64,000 bases of DNA from Terrilactibacillus laevilacticus (GTDB taxonomy: Bacteria; Bacillota; Bacilli; Bacillales; Sporolactobacillaceae): the NCBI RefSeq assembly GCF_006517395.1, contig NZ_VDCY01000006.1, positions 62,001 to 126,000 of the forward strand, given 5' to 3'. A program made the translations under genes and the position numbers. Positions 38,858 through 48,431 of this stretch are shown piece by piece (the first letter of the stretch is position 1; every line of letters begins with the position of its first letter). The notes under the pieces are model-generated. The model ran no database searches, had not been told where the DNA came from, and saw only the letters and a list, made by a program, of their open reading frames with translations.

Positions 38858-39011
38858 GTGCGTGTTCAAAAAGGCGATAAATTAGAAGCAAGAAGATCAA
38901 GGCGGCGCTGTTTTGAGGACCGGAATGTAGGTTTTTACTACATGAGGACCGGAAAAACGAGCCAACGCCGAGATTCGTAGCTTATCATTTGGTGACTTTT
39001 TGAACAACCTC
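38858..39011 (+). mobile_element. MITE-like element, copy 4 (154 bp)
   Basis: Begins GTGCGTGTTCAAAAAGG, ends TTTTTGAACAACCTC, flanked by TTATA at 38853-38857 and 39012-39016. Very similar to copy 3, so both are probably recent. Confidence 0.85.
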
Positions 39012-39098
39012 TTATAACAATATATAACTAACGAAAACAAATTTATTTCGCGAAACCTTTTGCGGCTTCGGCTGCTCTATATACTTTCTTTAAATGTA

Positions 39099-39140
39099 AA
39101 AACAGCCTAAATTGAGTGCCACACTCAATTTAGGCTGTTT
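39099..39140 (-). terminator. Intrinsic terminator of the aspartokinase gene
   Basis: AAACAGCCTAAATTGAGTG pairs perfectly with CACTCAATTTAGGCTGTTT around a 3-base loop, 4 bases beyond the stop codon; the minus strand continues TTTTTACA. Confidence 0.85.
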
Positions 39141-39143
39141 GTT

Positions 39144-40505
39144 CTAAACCATGACTCTCACAAAAAATTCTTCATATAAAGCTTGTACGGCTTTTTTCTC
39201 AACGGATTCCTTTACGCCAAACATCATACTGACTTCGGATGAACCTTGGTTTATCATTTCAATATTGACTTTTGCTTCGGCTAATGCCTTTGAGGCTCTT
39301 GCCGCTGTTCCAATATTTTGACGCATTCCTTCACCTACGAGCATAATAAGCACTAGATTACGTTCAATCTTGACTTCATCTGCATGAAGATCTTCGGTAA
39401 TTCTTTTAACGATGTGTTTCTCGATGTTCTCATCGATTTGATTTTGTCTTAAAATAACCGTGATATCATCAATACCAGAAGGAATATGTTCATAAGATAA
39501 CCCAAACTCTTCTAATATTAATAATAATCTCCTGCCAAAACCAATTTCCCTATTCATTAAGTATTTACTAACATAGATACTACAAAACCCTTCATCACTG
39601 GCGATTCCAACGACAGGTCCATTTGTATTTTCTCTATCATTTACTATTTTGGTGCCGGGTGCTTCTGGGTTATTCGTATTTTTCACATTGACTGGGATTC
39701 CCGCACGAAAAGCCGGAATAAGGGCTTCATCATGAAAAACAGAAAAACCGCCATAAGAAAGTTCTCTCATTTCGCGATAGGTCAGTTCCCGAATTTCTTT
39801 AGGATGATTAACAATGTTAGGATTCACAGCATAGACCGCATCGACATCTGTAAAATTCTCATAGATATCTGCTTTCACACCATTTGCCAAAATAGAACCT
39901 GTGATGTCCGAACCACTACGAGAGAACGTTACAACCTCGCCAGTTTCGTTATAGCCGAAAAAGCCAGGAAAAACAATAATACCAGATTTTTTTCTTAATT
40001 CATATAAACGCTCATAAGATTCAGGTAACACTTGAGCATTTCCAGGATCGTTACTAACTAAAAGTCCTGCTTCTTTTGGTGAAACATAATGTGCATCTAG
40101 GCCTTGATGCTTAAAGAACGCGGCGATTAGCTTTGCATTATTATCCTCACCACTTGCTTTCACTGCTTCAATAAAAGATGCTCGATTGCTTTTATCTCCA
40201 TTAAGTAAAGATAAAAGATCATCTGTTATTTTTTGAATAATATCATTTGAGAGATTAAGTTCTTCTGCTATGCTATGATATCGCTCTATAATCGTTTCAC
40301 AAATATCACTTGCATCTTCATTTTTAAGATATTTCTCTGCACAACTAATCAATAAGTCTGTTACTTTTATGTCACTAGAATTTCGTTTCCCAGGAGCTGA
40401 AACGACGACTATTTTTCGTTCAGGATCCGACGTAACGATTTTAAATACTTTCTTTACTTGTTCACCCGAAGCGAGTGAACTTCCACCAAATTTAACAACT
40501 TTCAT
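39144..40505 (-). CDS. yclM: Aspartokinase III (YclM/ThrD type)
   Basis: 453 residues from the ATG at 40505 (MKVVKFGGSSLASGEQV), with AGGGG upstream; the open frame extends 10 codons further. The kinase signature is KFGGSSLA, the substrate region is FSRSGSDITGSILANG and the C-terminus has two ACT domains (about 300-450). It makes aspartyl phosphate for Lys, Thr and Met synthesis. Sequence and monofunctional form fit the threonine-sensitive YclM class. No lysine riboswitch is seen upstream. Confidence 0.9.
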   Translation of the reverse strand: MKVVKFGGSSLASGEQVKKVFKIVTSDPERKIVVVSAPGKRNSSDIKVTDLLISCAEKYLKNEDASDICETIIERYHSIAEELNLSNDIIQKITDDLLSLLNGDKSNRASFIEAVKASGEDNNAKLIAAFFKHQGLDAHYVSPKEAGLLVSNDPGNAQVLPESYERLYELRKKSGIIVFPGFFGYNETGEVVTFSRSGSDITGSILANGVKADIYENFTDVDAVYAVNPNIVNHPKEIRELTYREMRELSYGGFSVFHDEALIPAFRAGIPVNVKNTNNPEAPGTKIVNDRENTNGPVVGIASDEGFCSIYVSKYLMNREIGFGRRLLLILEEFGLSYEHIPSGIDDITVILRQNQIDENIEKHIVKRITEDLHADEVKIERNLVLIMLVGEGMRQNIGTAARASKALAEAKVNIEMINQGSSEVSMMFGVKESVEKKAVQALYEEFFVRVMV

Positions 40506-40721
40506 ATTATGACAACCCCTACTGTTGTAACTCACCGAAAATTTATCCCTATTATTACTCTTTTCAGAAAAATAATCAACCCTTTTTCCACGCTATATGA
40601 ACAAATGTTTACTATAAAGATACATCTGTAACTATTTTGTCCTATTTTATCAATGAATGTTAAAGTGGCAAGACAAACTTAGTTGTGTCACTACTTTATA
40701 ATAGAATCTATTTATTGATAT

Positions 40722-40774
40722 AAATAGACCATCCATTCGTCATTAATTTAAAAAGACAAAGGATGGTCTATTTT
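40722..40774 (-). terminator. Intrinsic terminator of glnA
   Basis: AAATAGACCATCCATT pairs with AAAGGATGGTCTATTTT around a long AT-rich loop, about 50 bases after the glnA stop. Confidence 0.7.
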
Positions 40775-40823
40775 AGAAATTATGTTCTTAACTTAAACGC
40801 CAAAACTATTTTTGTTAGAATAA

Positions 40824-42158
40824 TTAGAATTTAAATTGATAGTTATCAATTTCCCAAGCATGGACAGCTGTACGATAATTGTCCCACTCTGCTTTTTTAT
40901 GGGCTACATATTCATTGAATACGTGCTCCCCAAGCGTTTTAAGACCAATTTCACCAGCTTCTAATTCAGCAATTGCAGTTTCTAATCCACCTGGTAAACT
41001 ATCAATTCCAAGTTCAGCACGACGGGCATCTGTCATATGGAAGATATCTTCGTCAATTGGAGCCGGTGCTTTTAATCCTTTTTCTATACCATCTAAACCT
41101 GCAGTAGCAATGACTGCAAAAGTTAAATATGGGTTAGAAGATGGATCTGGACAACGTAATTCAACACGAGTAGCCATTCCACGTTTTGCAGGAATACGGA
41201 TTAAAGCTGAACGGTTTGAGGCAGACCAAGCAAGGTAGCAAGGAGCTTCGTAACCTGGTACCAAACGTTTGTAAGAGTTAACTAGAGGATTTGTTACCGC
41301 AACAAAACTCTTCATATTTTCTAAAATTCCAGCAATGAATGAGTAGGCTTCTGTTGAAAGCTGTAATTGATCAGACTCATCAAAGAATACATTTTCTCCA
41401 TCTTTAAATAATGACATGTTAACATGCATACCTGAACCATTGATTCCGAAAACTGGTTTCGGCATGAATGTTGCATGCAATCCATATAGAGATGCAATCT
41501 TTTTTACTACCCATTTATAAGTCGTTGCTAAATCCGCTGCACCTAAAGCATCATCATATTTAAAGTTAATTTCATGTTGACCTTCTGCCACTTCATGGTG
41601 AAGGGCTTCTATTGTTAATCCCATCGCTTTTAAAGTTTTGAAGATTTCAATACGGACTTTTTCTCCTAAATCATTTGGAGCTGGTTCAAAGTATCCGCCT
41701 TTATCACCTAATTCTGTCGTTGGATAGCCCTTTTCATTTGTTTCAAATAAGAAAAATTCTAATTCAGGACCAACAGAAACGGTATATCCTTTTTCAGCAG
41801 CACGTGCAACGGTTTTCTTAAGTACGTTACGTGTATCTCCCTCAAACAAAGTTCCATCAGGATTGGTAACAGAGCAAAGGAAACGCGCTTCAGCGTAACC
41901 GTCTGTTTCCGTCCAAGGCATGACGACAAACGTATTTAGATCTGGTAATAGGTAAGAATCTGATTTATTGATGGGTGAAAAACCTTTAATAGATGAACCG
42001 TCAATCATAATTTTACCTTCTACAGCATCGTCTAATTGTTCTGCCGTAATTGTGATGTTTTTTAAGATCCCTTCAATATCAACAAATTGAAGATGTAATA
42101 ACTCTACATTTTTTTCTTTAATAATACTCTGAATTTGTTCTAATGTTATCTGTTCCAC
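40824..42158 (-). CDS. glnA: Type I glutamine synthetase
   Basis: 444 residues, full length for the Gram-positive GSI-alpha class. DGSSIKGFSPINKSDSYLLPD, KPVFGINGSGMHVNMSLF and ASNRSALIRIPAKRG are the conserved active-site stretches. It starts with GTG after GAGGTAAAG. Unlike B. subtilis glnRA there is no glnR in front; the gene is monocistronic with its own promoter and terminator. I found no clear GlnR/TnrA box, so it may be a second glutamine synthetase or be regulated differently. Confidence 0.93.
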   Translation of the reverse strand: MEQITLEQIQSIIKEKNVELLHLQFVDIEGILKNITITAEQLDDAVEGKIMIDGSSIKGFSPINKSDSYLLPDLNTFVVMPWTETDGYAEARFLCSVTNPDGTLFEGDTRNVLKKTVARAAEKGYTVSVGPELEFFLFETNEKGYPTTELGDKGGYFEPAPNDLGEKVRIEIFKTLKAMGLTIEALHHEVAEGQHEINFKYDDALGAADLATTYKWVVKKIASLYGLHATFMPKPVFGINGSGMHVNMSLFKDGENVFFDESDQLQLSTEAYSFIAGILENMKSFVAVTNPLVNSYKRLVPGYEAPCYLAWSASNRSALIRIPAKRGMATRVELRCPDPSSNPYLTFAVIATAGLDGIEKGLKAPAPIDEDIFHMTDARRAELGIDSLPGGLETAIAELEAGEIGLKTLGEHVFNEYVAHKKAEWDNYRTAVHAWEIDNYQFKF

Positions 42159-42203
42159 GTTACTTTACCTCACATTCCTAGTTCCATTGTCTTACTTTAA
42201 TCC

Positions 42204-42232
42204 ATTATAATTAATATTTAATTTTTATACAA
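42204..42232 (-). promoter_or_regulatory. Predicted SigA promoter of glnA
   Basis: On the minus strand TTGTAT (42232-42227) and TATAAT (42209-42204) are separated by 17 bases, about 45 bases before the glnA start. Confidence 0.6.
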
Positions 42233-42468
42233 TCGTTTTTTTGTATTTTTAAAAATATTTTAACTCAATGGAATATTTTTCATATTATCGCCTCATTTGT
42301 ATTCTTCGATCATCCTCATGCTATCCAACTTTTTTCACAATACAAAAAAACAGAAATAGGTAAATCACCCCATTTTTTATTGTTAATAAAGGTATGTCAT
42401 GTTTTCCCTCGAAATTTTTTAATGACAGACAATGATTCGATTTAATCGATATGGAGGGGAAATCTGAG

Positions 42469-44280
42469 GTGAAGAAAATCGGGAAAATGACTTGTAAGTT
42501 ATCACTAGCACTTACCATGGTTTTGGGCTTTTTATCGGTCTCAAATAATGCTTCATCGATCGCCGAGGCAAAAGAATCAACTATTCCTATTCAATTGTTA
42601 GGGATTAATGATCTACACGGGAACTTAGATACGGTTTCTAAAGATATAAATGGAAATCCTATCGGCGGAATGGATTACATGGCAGCGAATTTTGATAGGG
42701 CAGAAAGTGAATTTTTGTCAGAAAATCCGAAGGCAACCACCAATAACTCCATTCGCGTACAGGCCGGTGATATGGTTGGCGCAAGCCCAGCTATATCGGG
42801 GCTTCTTCAGGACGAGCCGACTATGAAAGTGCTAAAGTTAATGAAGTTTGAAGTAGGGACTTTAGGAAATCATGAATTTGATGAAGGATTACCTGAGTTC
42901 AAACGAATTTTATTGGGGAAAAAACCAGATCCAAGACACCAGTTTCAAACGAATGACGGCACGGATATTGTCAGCACGTATCCACAAGTGAAATCAAGGA
43001 TGGATATCGTGGCGGCAAATGTTATAGATAAACGAACAGGACAAATTCCTGAAGGGTTTAAACCTTATGTCATTAAAACGGTAAAAAGCGGAGGTCACAA
43101 AGTAAAAATTGGATTTATCGGTTTATTGACAACTAAGGCAACCACCGTGATCCTCCATAGCCAGATCGAGAATATCGACTTTCTTGATGAGGCCGACACG
43201 ATTGTAAAATATGCCAAAGAGTTGAGAGAGAAAGGTGTTCATTCCATTGTTGTTTTGGATCATACGGGTGTGTCTACCCCTGGTTCTCCGGCTGGACCAG
43301 AAGCTTCAGGAGGATCCATAAGTGGAGATGCTGTCGATGTGATGAATAAGGTCTACAAAGAAGATCCAAACAACTCGGTTGATCTTGTTCTTGCTGGCCA
43401 CTCCCATCAATTTGGAAATGGAACGGTAGAGAGCACTCGCATTGTTCAAGCCTTAAGTTTTGGAAAAGCATTTGATGATATCCGAGGAGAAATTAATCCA
43501 AAAACGGGGGATTTCGTTCAGGCGCCTGCTGCCATCGTAAGGTATAACGAACGTAATAACGTGACACCTGTAAAAAAAATAACCCATGTTATCACAGACG
43601 CTAAAAAACGAGTAGCTCCTATTGTGAATAGTGTTATTGGTTATGCAAAAGAGCCTGTCTATCCAAGATATACAGATGGTGACAAACTAGAGACAGCACT
43701 CGGTGATCTAATTGTTGATGGACAACTTTTTGAAGCGAATAAAGAAGGAAAAAACGTTGATTTTGCGATGACCAACAACGGTGGTATTCGTTCAGATTTA
43801 ATTTCGAATCCGACAACTGATGGAAAAAATGAAATAACATGGGGGAGTGCACAGGCTGTTCAACCATTCGGAAACTTTCTTCAAATCGTCGAAATGAAAG
43901 GTTCGGATATTTTAGAGGCACTGAATCAGCAGTATGACAACGAATACTATTACCTTCAAGTGGCTGGTTTGAAATACCAATATGCGCCATCACCTAATGA
44001 TTCAACCTATCATTACAAAGTGGCTAGCATTACGACAGACAGCGGGCAGCCATTTGACTTAAACAAAACGTATCGCGTGATTATTAATGACTTTCTTTAT
44101 GGAGGAGGCGATGGTTTCTCCGCCTTTAAAAAAGGGAACATGATCGATACATTGAATGGCCTCGATACAGATGTCTTTGTCCAATATATTAAGGATCAAA
44201 ATGCGGAAGGAAAAGTGATCGACCCGCAAACCAATAATCGTAGAGAACTGGTTGATTCACAAACCTATTTAGGACAATAG
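42469..44280 (+). CDS. Secreted bifunctional 5'-nucleotidase / 2',3'-cyclic phosphodiesterase
   Basis: About 603 residues from the GTG at 42469, with GGAGGGG upstream. A signal peptide ends near SSIAEAKES. The metallophosphatase domain has LLGINDLHGNLD, GNHEFDEG and GHSHQFG metal-binding motifs. The C-terminal 5'-nucleotidase domain has TNNGGIRSDL and VQPFGNFLQIVEMKG. It probably scavenges phosphate and nucleosides outside the cell. There is no LPxTG or other wall anchor, so it may be released. Confidence 0.9.
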   Translation: MKKIGKMTCKLSLALTMVLGFLSVSNNASSIAEAKESTIPIQLLGINDLHGNLDTVSKDINGNPIGGMDYMAANFDRAESEFLSENPKATTNNSIRVQAGDMVGASPAISGLLQDEPTMKVLKLMKFEVGTLGNHEFDEGLPEFKRILLGKKPDPRHQFQTNDGTDIVSTYPQVKSRMDIVAANVIDKRTGQIPEGFKPYVIKTVKSGGHKVKIGFIGLLTTKATTVILHSQIENIDFLDEADTIVKYAKELREKGVHSIVVLDHTGVSTPGSPAGPEASGGSISGDAVDVMNKVYKEDPNNSVDLVLAGHSHQFGNGTVESTRIVQALSFGKAFDDIRGEINPKTGDFVQAPAAIVRYNERNNVTPVKKITHVITDAKKRVAPIVNSVIGYAKEPVYPRYTDGDKLETALGDLIVDGQLFEANKEGKNVDFAMTNNGGIRSDLISNPTTDGKNEITWGSAQAVQPFGNFLQIVEMKGSDILEALNQQYDNEYYYLQVAGLKYQYAPSPNDSTYHYKVASITTDSGQPFDLNKTYRVIINDFLYGGGDGFSAFKKGNMIDTLNGLDTDVFVQYIKDQNAEGKVIDPQTNNRRELVDSQTYLGQ

Positions 44281-44360
44281 TGATTCTTACATTTTCTTTT
44301 TCAGACAATAGTTTAGATGAAAACTGCGAAACTACATTTTAATTGATAAGCATTCAATAA

Positions 44361-44394
44361 AGCCAGCAGTTCAAATATGAAGAACTGCTGGCTT
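44361..44394 (+). terminator. Intrinsic terminator after the 5'-nucleotidase gene
   Basis: AGCCAGCAGTTC pairs with GAACTGCTGGCT around a short loop, 80 bases past the stop. The arm GCCAGCAGTTC recurs in the terminator-like hairpin at 48.73 kb. Confidence 0.75.
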
Positions 44395-44498
44395 ACTTAT
44401 ATGTTTTTCACCATGCCTGTTGGAATTCAGCAAACGGAGTATCTTCATTTCCAGTGAGGCCTGTATTTAGGCTCTTCTGATCGAGCTGGATGTATTGA

Positions 44499-45101
44499 TC
44501 AAGAAATAAATATCTCACAGATCTGTTCCAAAATTTCCTCAGGTGTATATCCCCTAATTTCCCTTTGAAATAAGTAAGAATCGCTTTTTAATACGGTTAG
44601 TAACATGTCAGCTTGAAAGACACTGTTCTTTTGAGATTCTTTTTCTGCATTTATCTCATTAAATAGATTAACAATTATTTGATTTAATTCGTCATATAAC
44701 GGACTTCTAGATTTCTTTCGATTGGTTACCTCAGAGTCTTCGACACCCTTAAGTAATTGCGCTTTATTTTCTCTGAACCGGATAAATAAGCTAAGGATTC
44801 CTTTTAATCTCAAACTAGGTGGCTCTGATTGGTTTTGCTCAAAATACATATCAATATCCTCAAACAAAAGAACAACATTATCTTTAATTAAATCGAGACA
44901 TAATTCTCCTTTGTTTCGGTAACGTCGATAAAGTGTTCCTGGTCCAATTCCAGCTTCTATGGCAATTTGATTCATGCTAACTTGTTCAACACCATGCTGT
45001 TCAAATAGCATCAGAGCAGTATCCAAAATACGCTGACGGTTCTTAGCTGCATCACGTCGTTCAGTACGCATGTAGGTTAATTTCCCATCTTCCATTATCA
45101 T
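44499..45101 (-). CDS. TetR-family transcriptional regulator
   Basis: 200 residues. The N-terminal helix-turn-helix is RQRILDTALMLFEQHGVEQVSMNQIAIEAGIGPGTLYRRYRNKGEL. The helical C-terminal part is the ligand and dimer domain. It diverges from the isochorismatase-like hydrolase and MFS genes across a 112-base region with a palindrome inside the promoter, so it most likely represses that pair. Confidence 0.88.
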   Translation of the reverse strand: MIMEDGKLTYMRTERRDAAKNRQRILDTALMLFEQHGVEQVSMNQIAIEAGIGPGTLYRRYRNKGELCLDLIKDNVVLLFEDIDMYFEQNQSEPPSLRLKGILSLFIRFRENKAQLLKGVEDSEVTNRKKSRSPLYDELNQIIVNLFNEINAEKESQKNSVFQADMLLTVLKSDSYLFQREIRGYTPEEILEQICEIFIS

Positions 45102-45130
45102 TCACTCCCTAAGATAATATAACAAACATC

Positions 45131-45160
45131 TTGACAAACGGAGACATCTCCATTTAATAT
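45131..45160 (+). promoter_or_regulatory. Promoter with embedded TetR-type operator
   Basis: TTGACA (45131-45136) and TAATAT (45155-45160) are 18 bases apart, and the spacer holds the palindrome GGAGACATCTCC (45140-45151). A related half, GAGTTCTCCACTTAATATAA, follows at 45170-45187. Binding here would block RNA polymerase directly. Confidence 0.7.
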
Positions 45161-45213
45161 AAGTGATAGAGTTCTCCACTTAATATAACTTAATGAAAAG
45201 GAGTTTACAAACC

Positions 45214-45783
45214 ATGCAAAATTATTCTGACAAAGCAGCCCTATTGGTTATGGATATGCAAAATGGCATTGTATCACGGTTTACAGAAAACAAGGAGGCC
45301 CTTGTTCCGGTACAAAAAGCCCTAGCCAGTGCACGAGAAAACAATATCCCAGTTATTTTTGTTCGTGTTGGATTTAGTAAAGGTTATCCTGAAATCAACC
45401 CACGAAATAAGGGATTCTCAGGAATATCAAAACTTGGAGGTATGACCACTTCAGATGAATCAACACAAATTCACAAAGCGGTTAAACCCGAAGCAGACGA
45501 ACCTATTGTGACAAAGTATCGCGTCAGCGCATTCGCTGGTAGCACTCTCGAACTTATCCTTCGCTCCCGACAAATCGATACACTTATTCTCAGTGGGATA
45601 TCGACAAGTGGCGTTGTTCTATCAACATTACGTGAAGCAGCGGATAAAGATTTTTCATTAACAGTACTCAAAGATGCGTGCATCGATGCCGATCTCGAGG
45701 TCCATCGCGTCCTCACCGAAAAAGTGTTTCCTCGCCAGGCAGAGGTGATGACTGTCAACGCTTGGATCAAGACATTGAATTAA
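45214..45783 (+). CDS. Isochorismatase-like cysteine hydrolase
   Basis: 189 residues from the ATG at 45214 (MQNYSDKAALLVMDMQNGIV), with AAAAGGAG upstream. ALLVMDMQNGIV carries the catalytic Asp, and TKYRVSAFAGSTLELILR the Lys. The position normally held by the nucleophile Cys reads ILSGISTSGVVLSTLREA: a Ser occupies the nucleophile position (GISTSGVV versus G-x-x-T-x-x-C-V), so hydrolase activity is uncertain. TetR-controlled, probably with the MFS gene downstream. Confidence 0.83.
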   Translation: MQNYSDKAALLVMDMQNGIVSRFTENKEALVPVQKALASARENNIPVIFVRVGFSKGYPEINPRNKGFSGISKLGGMTTSDESTQIHKAVKPEADEPIVTKYRVSAFAGSTLELILRSRQIDTLILSGISTSGVVLSTLREAADKDFSLTVLKDACIDADLEVHRVLTEKVFPRQAEVMTVNAWIKTLN

Positions 45784-45786
45784 ATC

Positions 45787-45826
45787 ATGAGGGTCTGTTT
45801 TAAACATGATAAAACTAGACCCTCAT
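45787..45826 (+). terminator. Intrinsic terminator after the hydrolase gene
   Basis: ATGAGGGTCTGTTTT pairs with AAAACTAGACCCTCAT, starting 4 bases after the stop. It would partly separate the hydrolase from the downstream MFS gene. Confidence 0.7.
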
Positions 45827-45907
45827 CAATCTTATTATTTTTTATATTTATACCCAGCTTAGTCATACTTGGTAAACCTTAGGTTAATACAGAAGGAAGG
45901 AATAGAT

Positions 45908-47341
45908 TTGTTTAAATCTATAAGCAAAAAAACTAGAACTGCTGAAAATAAAAATCATTTTAACCAAAAATTAATTACGCCAATGATATTAGGTTCGATT
46001 TTAAATCCGATCAACTCTTCCATTATTTCAGTAGCCTTAATTCCCATTGGTCAAGCGTTTGGTGTCCCTCCTTCCCAAACAGCATGGCTTGTTTCTGCAT
46101 TATATCTGGCTACGACGATCGGGCAACCCGTCGTCGGAAAACTCATTGATATTTTTGGTCCTAGACTCCTCTTTTTAATTGGTACTTCTTTAGTCGGTAT
46201 TGCTGGTCTCATCGCAATATGGTCACCTGATTTCTGGTGGCTAGTGGTCGCGCGAGTATTACTTGGTCTCGGTACCTGCGCTGGATATCCAGCCTCAATG
46301 TACCTTATTCGCAGTGAAGCCGAACGAACAGGTGAGGAAAGTCCAATGAGTATACTTACAATACTAGCGATTTCCAGTCAAACGGTGGCCGTTATTGGTC
46401 CTGTATTAGGTGGTATACTCATTGACATTAGCGGTTGGCAGAGTACTTTCTTAATAAATATTCCATTGTCACTTGCTTGTATATTCTTAGGCTACACCCG
46501 ATTGCCAAAAATGTCGTCAAACACTGTTCAAAAAAAGCGTAATTTGATTTCCATAGATTTGACTGGAATATTATTCTTTGGGATCACATTAATTTGTACA
46601 TTACTTTTCTTAATGAGTCCAAGTGTGTATAAAGTGTATTTACTATGCATTGCAGCCATGACTGGTAGTTTGTTTGTGATAACTGAGTTAAGGATAAAAG
46701 ATCCATTTATCAATATTCGCGTGTTAAAAGGAAACACGCCCTTGTTATTGACTTATTCTCGAAGCTTAATTACGGCTTTCGTAACCTATAGCTTCATTTA
46801 TGGATTTACTCAATGGTTGGAAGAAGGTAGAGGTTTATCTCCTTCTCACACAGGTTTATTATTATTACCTATGTTTTTGACTGCCATTATCGTTTCAAAG
46901 ACAACAGGTAAAAATCCTGACATCCGGTTAAAGTTAATCGTTGGTAGTATTGTTCAATTTATTGGAGCTTCATTAATTCTCTTAACAAATCATACGAGTC
47001 ATATCGTCTTTTTAGTCGTTATTGTTCTTTTATTTGGCATTCCCCAAGGGGTTCTCAATTTAGCGAATCAAAATGCAGTCTATTACCAAGCTGACCCAAA
47101 ACAAATGGGTGCTTCCGCCGGTTTGTTGAGAACCTTTATCTACATGGGCGCTATCCTTGCATCGTGTATAAATGGTGTTTTTTTAAAACCGGGTGCCATA
47201 TCAATTGGTATCCACCATGTAGCAATGTTTAGTGTTGGAATAGCCATAGTACTCATCATAATCACCCTATTCGATCGTTCTCTACGTAATAATAATCATG
47301 GAAAAAGGACAATCATGGAAGGCGTGCAAAACAGAAAATAA
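45908..47341 (+). CDS. MFS drug exporter, DHA2-like
   Basis: About 477 residues from the TTG at 45908 (LFKSISKKTRTAENKNHF), chosen because AAGGAAGG lies 7 bases upstream. About 12-14 membrane segments. Motif A is GKLIDIFGPRLLFLIG and motif C is AVIGPVLGGILIDISGWQSTFLINIP, as in the EmrB/QacA branch. It likely exports a toxic compound. It follows the TetR-regulated hydrolase gene. Confidence 0.87.
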   Translation: MFKSISKKTRTAENKNHFNQKLITPMILGSILNPINSSIISVALIPIGQAFGVPPSQTAWLVSALYLATTIGQPVVGKLIDIFGPRLLFLIGTSLVGIAGLIAIWSPDFWWLVVARVLLGLGTCAGYPASMYLIRSEAERTGEESPMSILTILAISSQTVAVIGPVLGGILIDISGWQSTFLINIPLSLACIFLGYTRLPKMSSNTVQKKRNLISIDLTGILFFGITLICTLLFLMSPSVYKVYLLCIAAMTGSLFVITELRIKDPFINIRVLKGNTPLLLTYSRSLITAFVTYSFIYGFTQWLEEGRGLSPSHTGLLLLPMFLTAIIVSKTTGKNPDIRLKLIVGSIVQFIGASLILLTNHTSHIVFLVVIVLLFGIPQGVLNLANQNAVYYQADPKQMGASAGLLRTFIYMGAILASCINGVFLKPGAISIGIHHVAMFSVGIAIVLIIITLFDRSLRNNNHGKRTIMEGVQNRK

Positions 47342-47399
47342 GTGTCGTCTTCCGATTTTCCCTTTTTTAACATCGAGTTTTTTCGTCATTTCCGATAAA

Positions 47400-47565
47400 G
47401 TGCGTGTTCAAAAAGGTGACAAATTAGAAGCAAAAAGGCTAAGAGCGGCGCAGTTCCTTAGACCGGCATACCACATGATGTAGTAGCTTCAGGCGCCAAC
47501 CACAGGACGCAAGTGATTTTAGCCAGAGATCCTCTTGTATCCGTTACATAAGGACCGGAAAATCA
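47400..47565 (+). mobile_element. MITE-like element, copy 5 (right end lost)
   Basis: Begins GTGCGTGTTCAAAAAGG after ATAAA and follows the long type, with CCACATGATGTAGTAGCTTCAG and a GGACCGG box. It diverges after about 47565, and the usual end TTTTTGAACAACCTC is missing, so this copy is truncated. Confidence 0.75.
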
Positions 47566-47636
47566 AGAGGGCTCCAGGATATTTCTCTGGTGATAAAACG
47601 AATCCAGAGTGTACCTTTTCATAGCTTTGGATGATA

Positions 47637-47685
47637 TTTATGAAATAGCCGAGAACACTCGTGACTTTAGTCATGAGAGGTTCAG
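47637..47685 (+). repeat. 49-bp hairpin repeat, copy A (IS200/IS605-end-like)
   Basis: TTTATGAAATAGCC, then GAGAACACTCG, then TGACTTTAGTCATGAG and AGGTTCAG. An inverted copy lies at 53364-53412 with one mismatch. The hairpin CTCgTGACTttAGTCAtGAG followed by AGGTTCAG resembles right ends of IS605-type elements. It covers the last bases of the neighbouring APH-like gene, including its TGA. Confidence 0.6.
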
Positions 47686-48431
47686 AAAGGACAGTAGTGA
47701 TTGATTATATCCATCAGACGTTCAGATTTTTCAGTTGAGACAATTTCTGATAATCTTGCTGCTGCAATTATAGGTGCCCATTGAAAAATATCATGTTTTG
47801 TTAATCCACTTTTCTCACAATATAGCCGCAAATACATATCCGCTAATTCCGTGGAAAATTGCGAATACAAAAGATACGTCCGATAAATATCGGCTCGTAT
47901 ATCTCCAGCACTAGAATCAACCCAATCTATAATAGTCACTTTGTTATCTGACATAATCAAATTGAATAAATGGTAGTCGCCATGACAAAGCTTATTCTCA
48001 TATGTCATCGAATCTAATTTTTGTATTAATATAGCCTTATGTCTTTTATCGAGACCATGTGCTGATTTAATTTGACGATGTAATTTGTCAGACATTGTTT
48101 CAAGTGAATCGGCATTTGTCATATGGATTCTTCGTTGTATATCGATGGATATATCCATATAATACTCCGCTTGCTGTTTGTTTTCAGATACAATATCACC
48201 TAGTGTTTTTCCTTCAATGTGCTCCATGATGATGGCTTGTTTCCCATCAATCTTTGTGACATCAAGTATCCTAGGGACAGACAATCCACAGGAATACGCA
48301 TATTTTTGCTTATTTGCTTCATAAGTTGATGCGGTACCCGGTAAATAATCGTTAAATACTTTGATAATCTTGTTTTCATAAAGATATATTTTCGCTGTAT
48401 TCCCAACGGCTATTGGATCCCCTAAATACAT
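47682..48431 (-). CDS. Aminoglycoside phosphotransferase-fold kinase
   Basis: 249 residues from the ATG at 48431 (MYLGDPIAVGNTAKIYLYEN), with AAGGAGAG upstream; the open frame extends to 48512. The nucleotide loop is GNTAKIYL, the ATP Lys is in KIIKVF and the catalytic loop is CHGDYHLFNLI with IIDWVDSSAGD as metal-binding segment. It phosphorylates a small molecule, perhaps an antibiotic or choline-like substrate. The stop codon lies in the 49-bp repeat, so the original 3' end may have been altered. Confidence 0.82.
   Translation of the reverse strand: MYLGDPIAVGNTAKIYLYENKIIKVFNDYLPGTASTYEANKQKYAYSCGLSVPRILDVTKIDGKQAIIMEHIEGKTLGDIVSENKQQAEYYMDISIDIQRRIHMTNADSLETMSDKLHRQIKSAHGLDKRHKAILIQKLDSMTYENKLCHGDYHLFNLIMSDNKVTIIDWVDSSAGDIRADIYRTYLLYSQFSTELADMYLRLYCEKSGLTKHDIFQWAPIIAAARLSEIVSTEKSERLMDIINHYCPF

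Noticed and set aside
39144-40823. Lysine riboswitch for aspartokinase
   Set aside because: No long conserved leader; the intergenic space mostly holds the glnA terminator.
42159-42468. GlnR/TnrA box before glnA
   Set aside because: No TGTNA-N7-TNACA match was found; only a plain promoter is visible.
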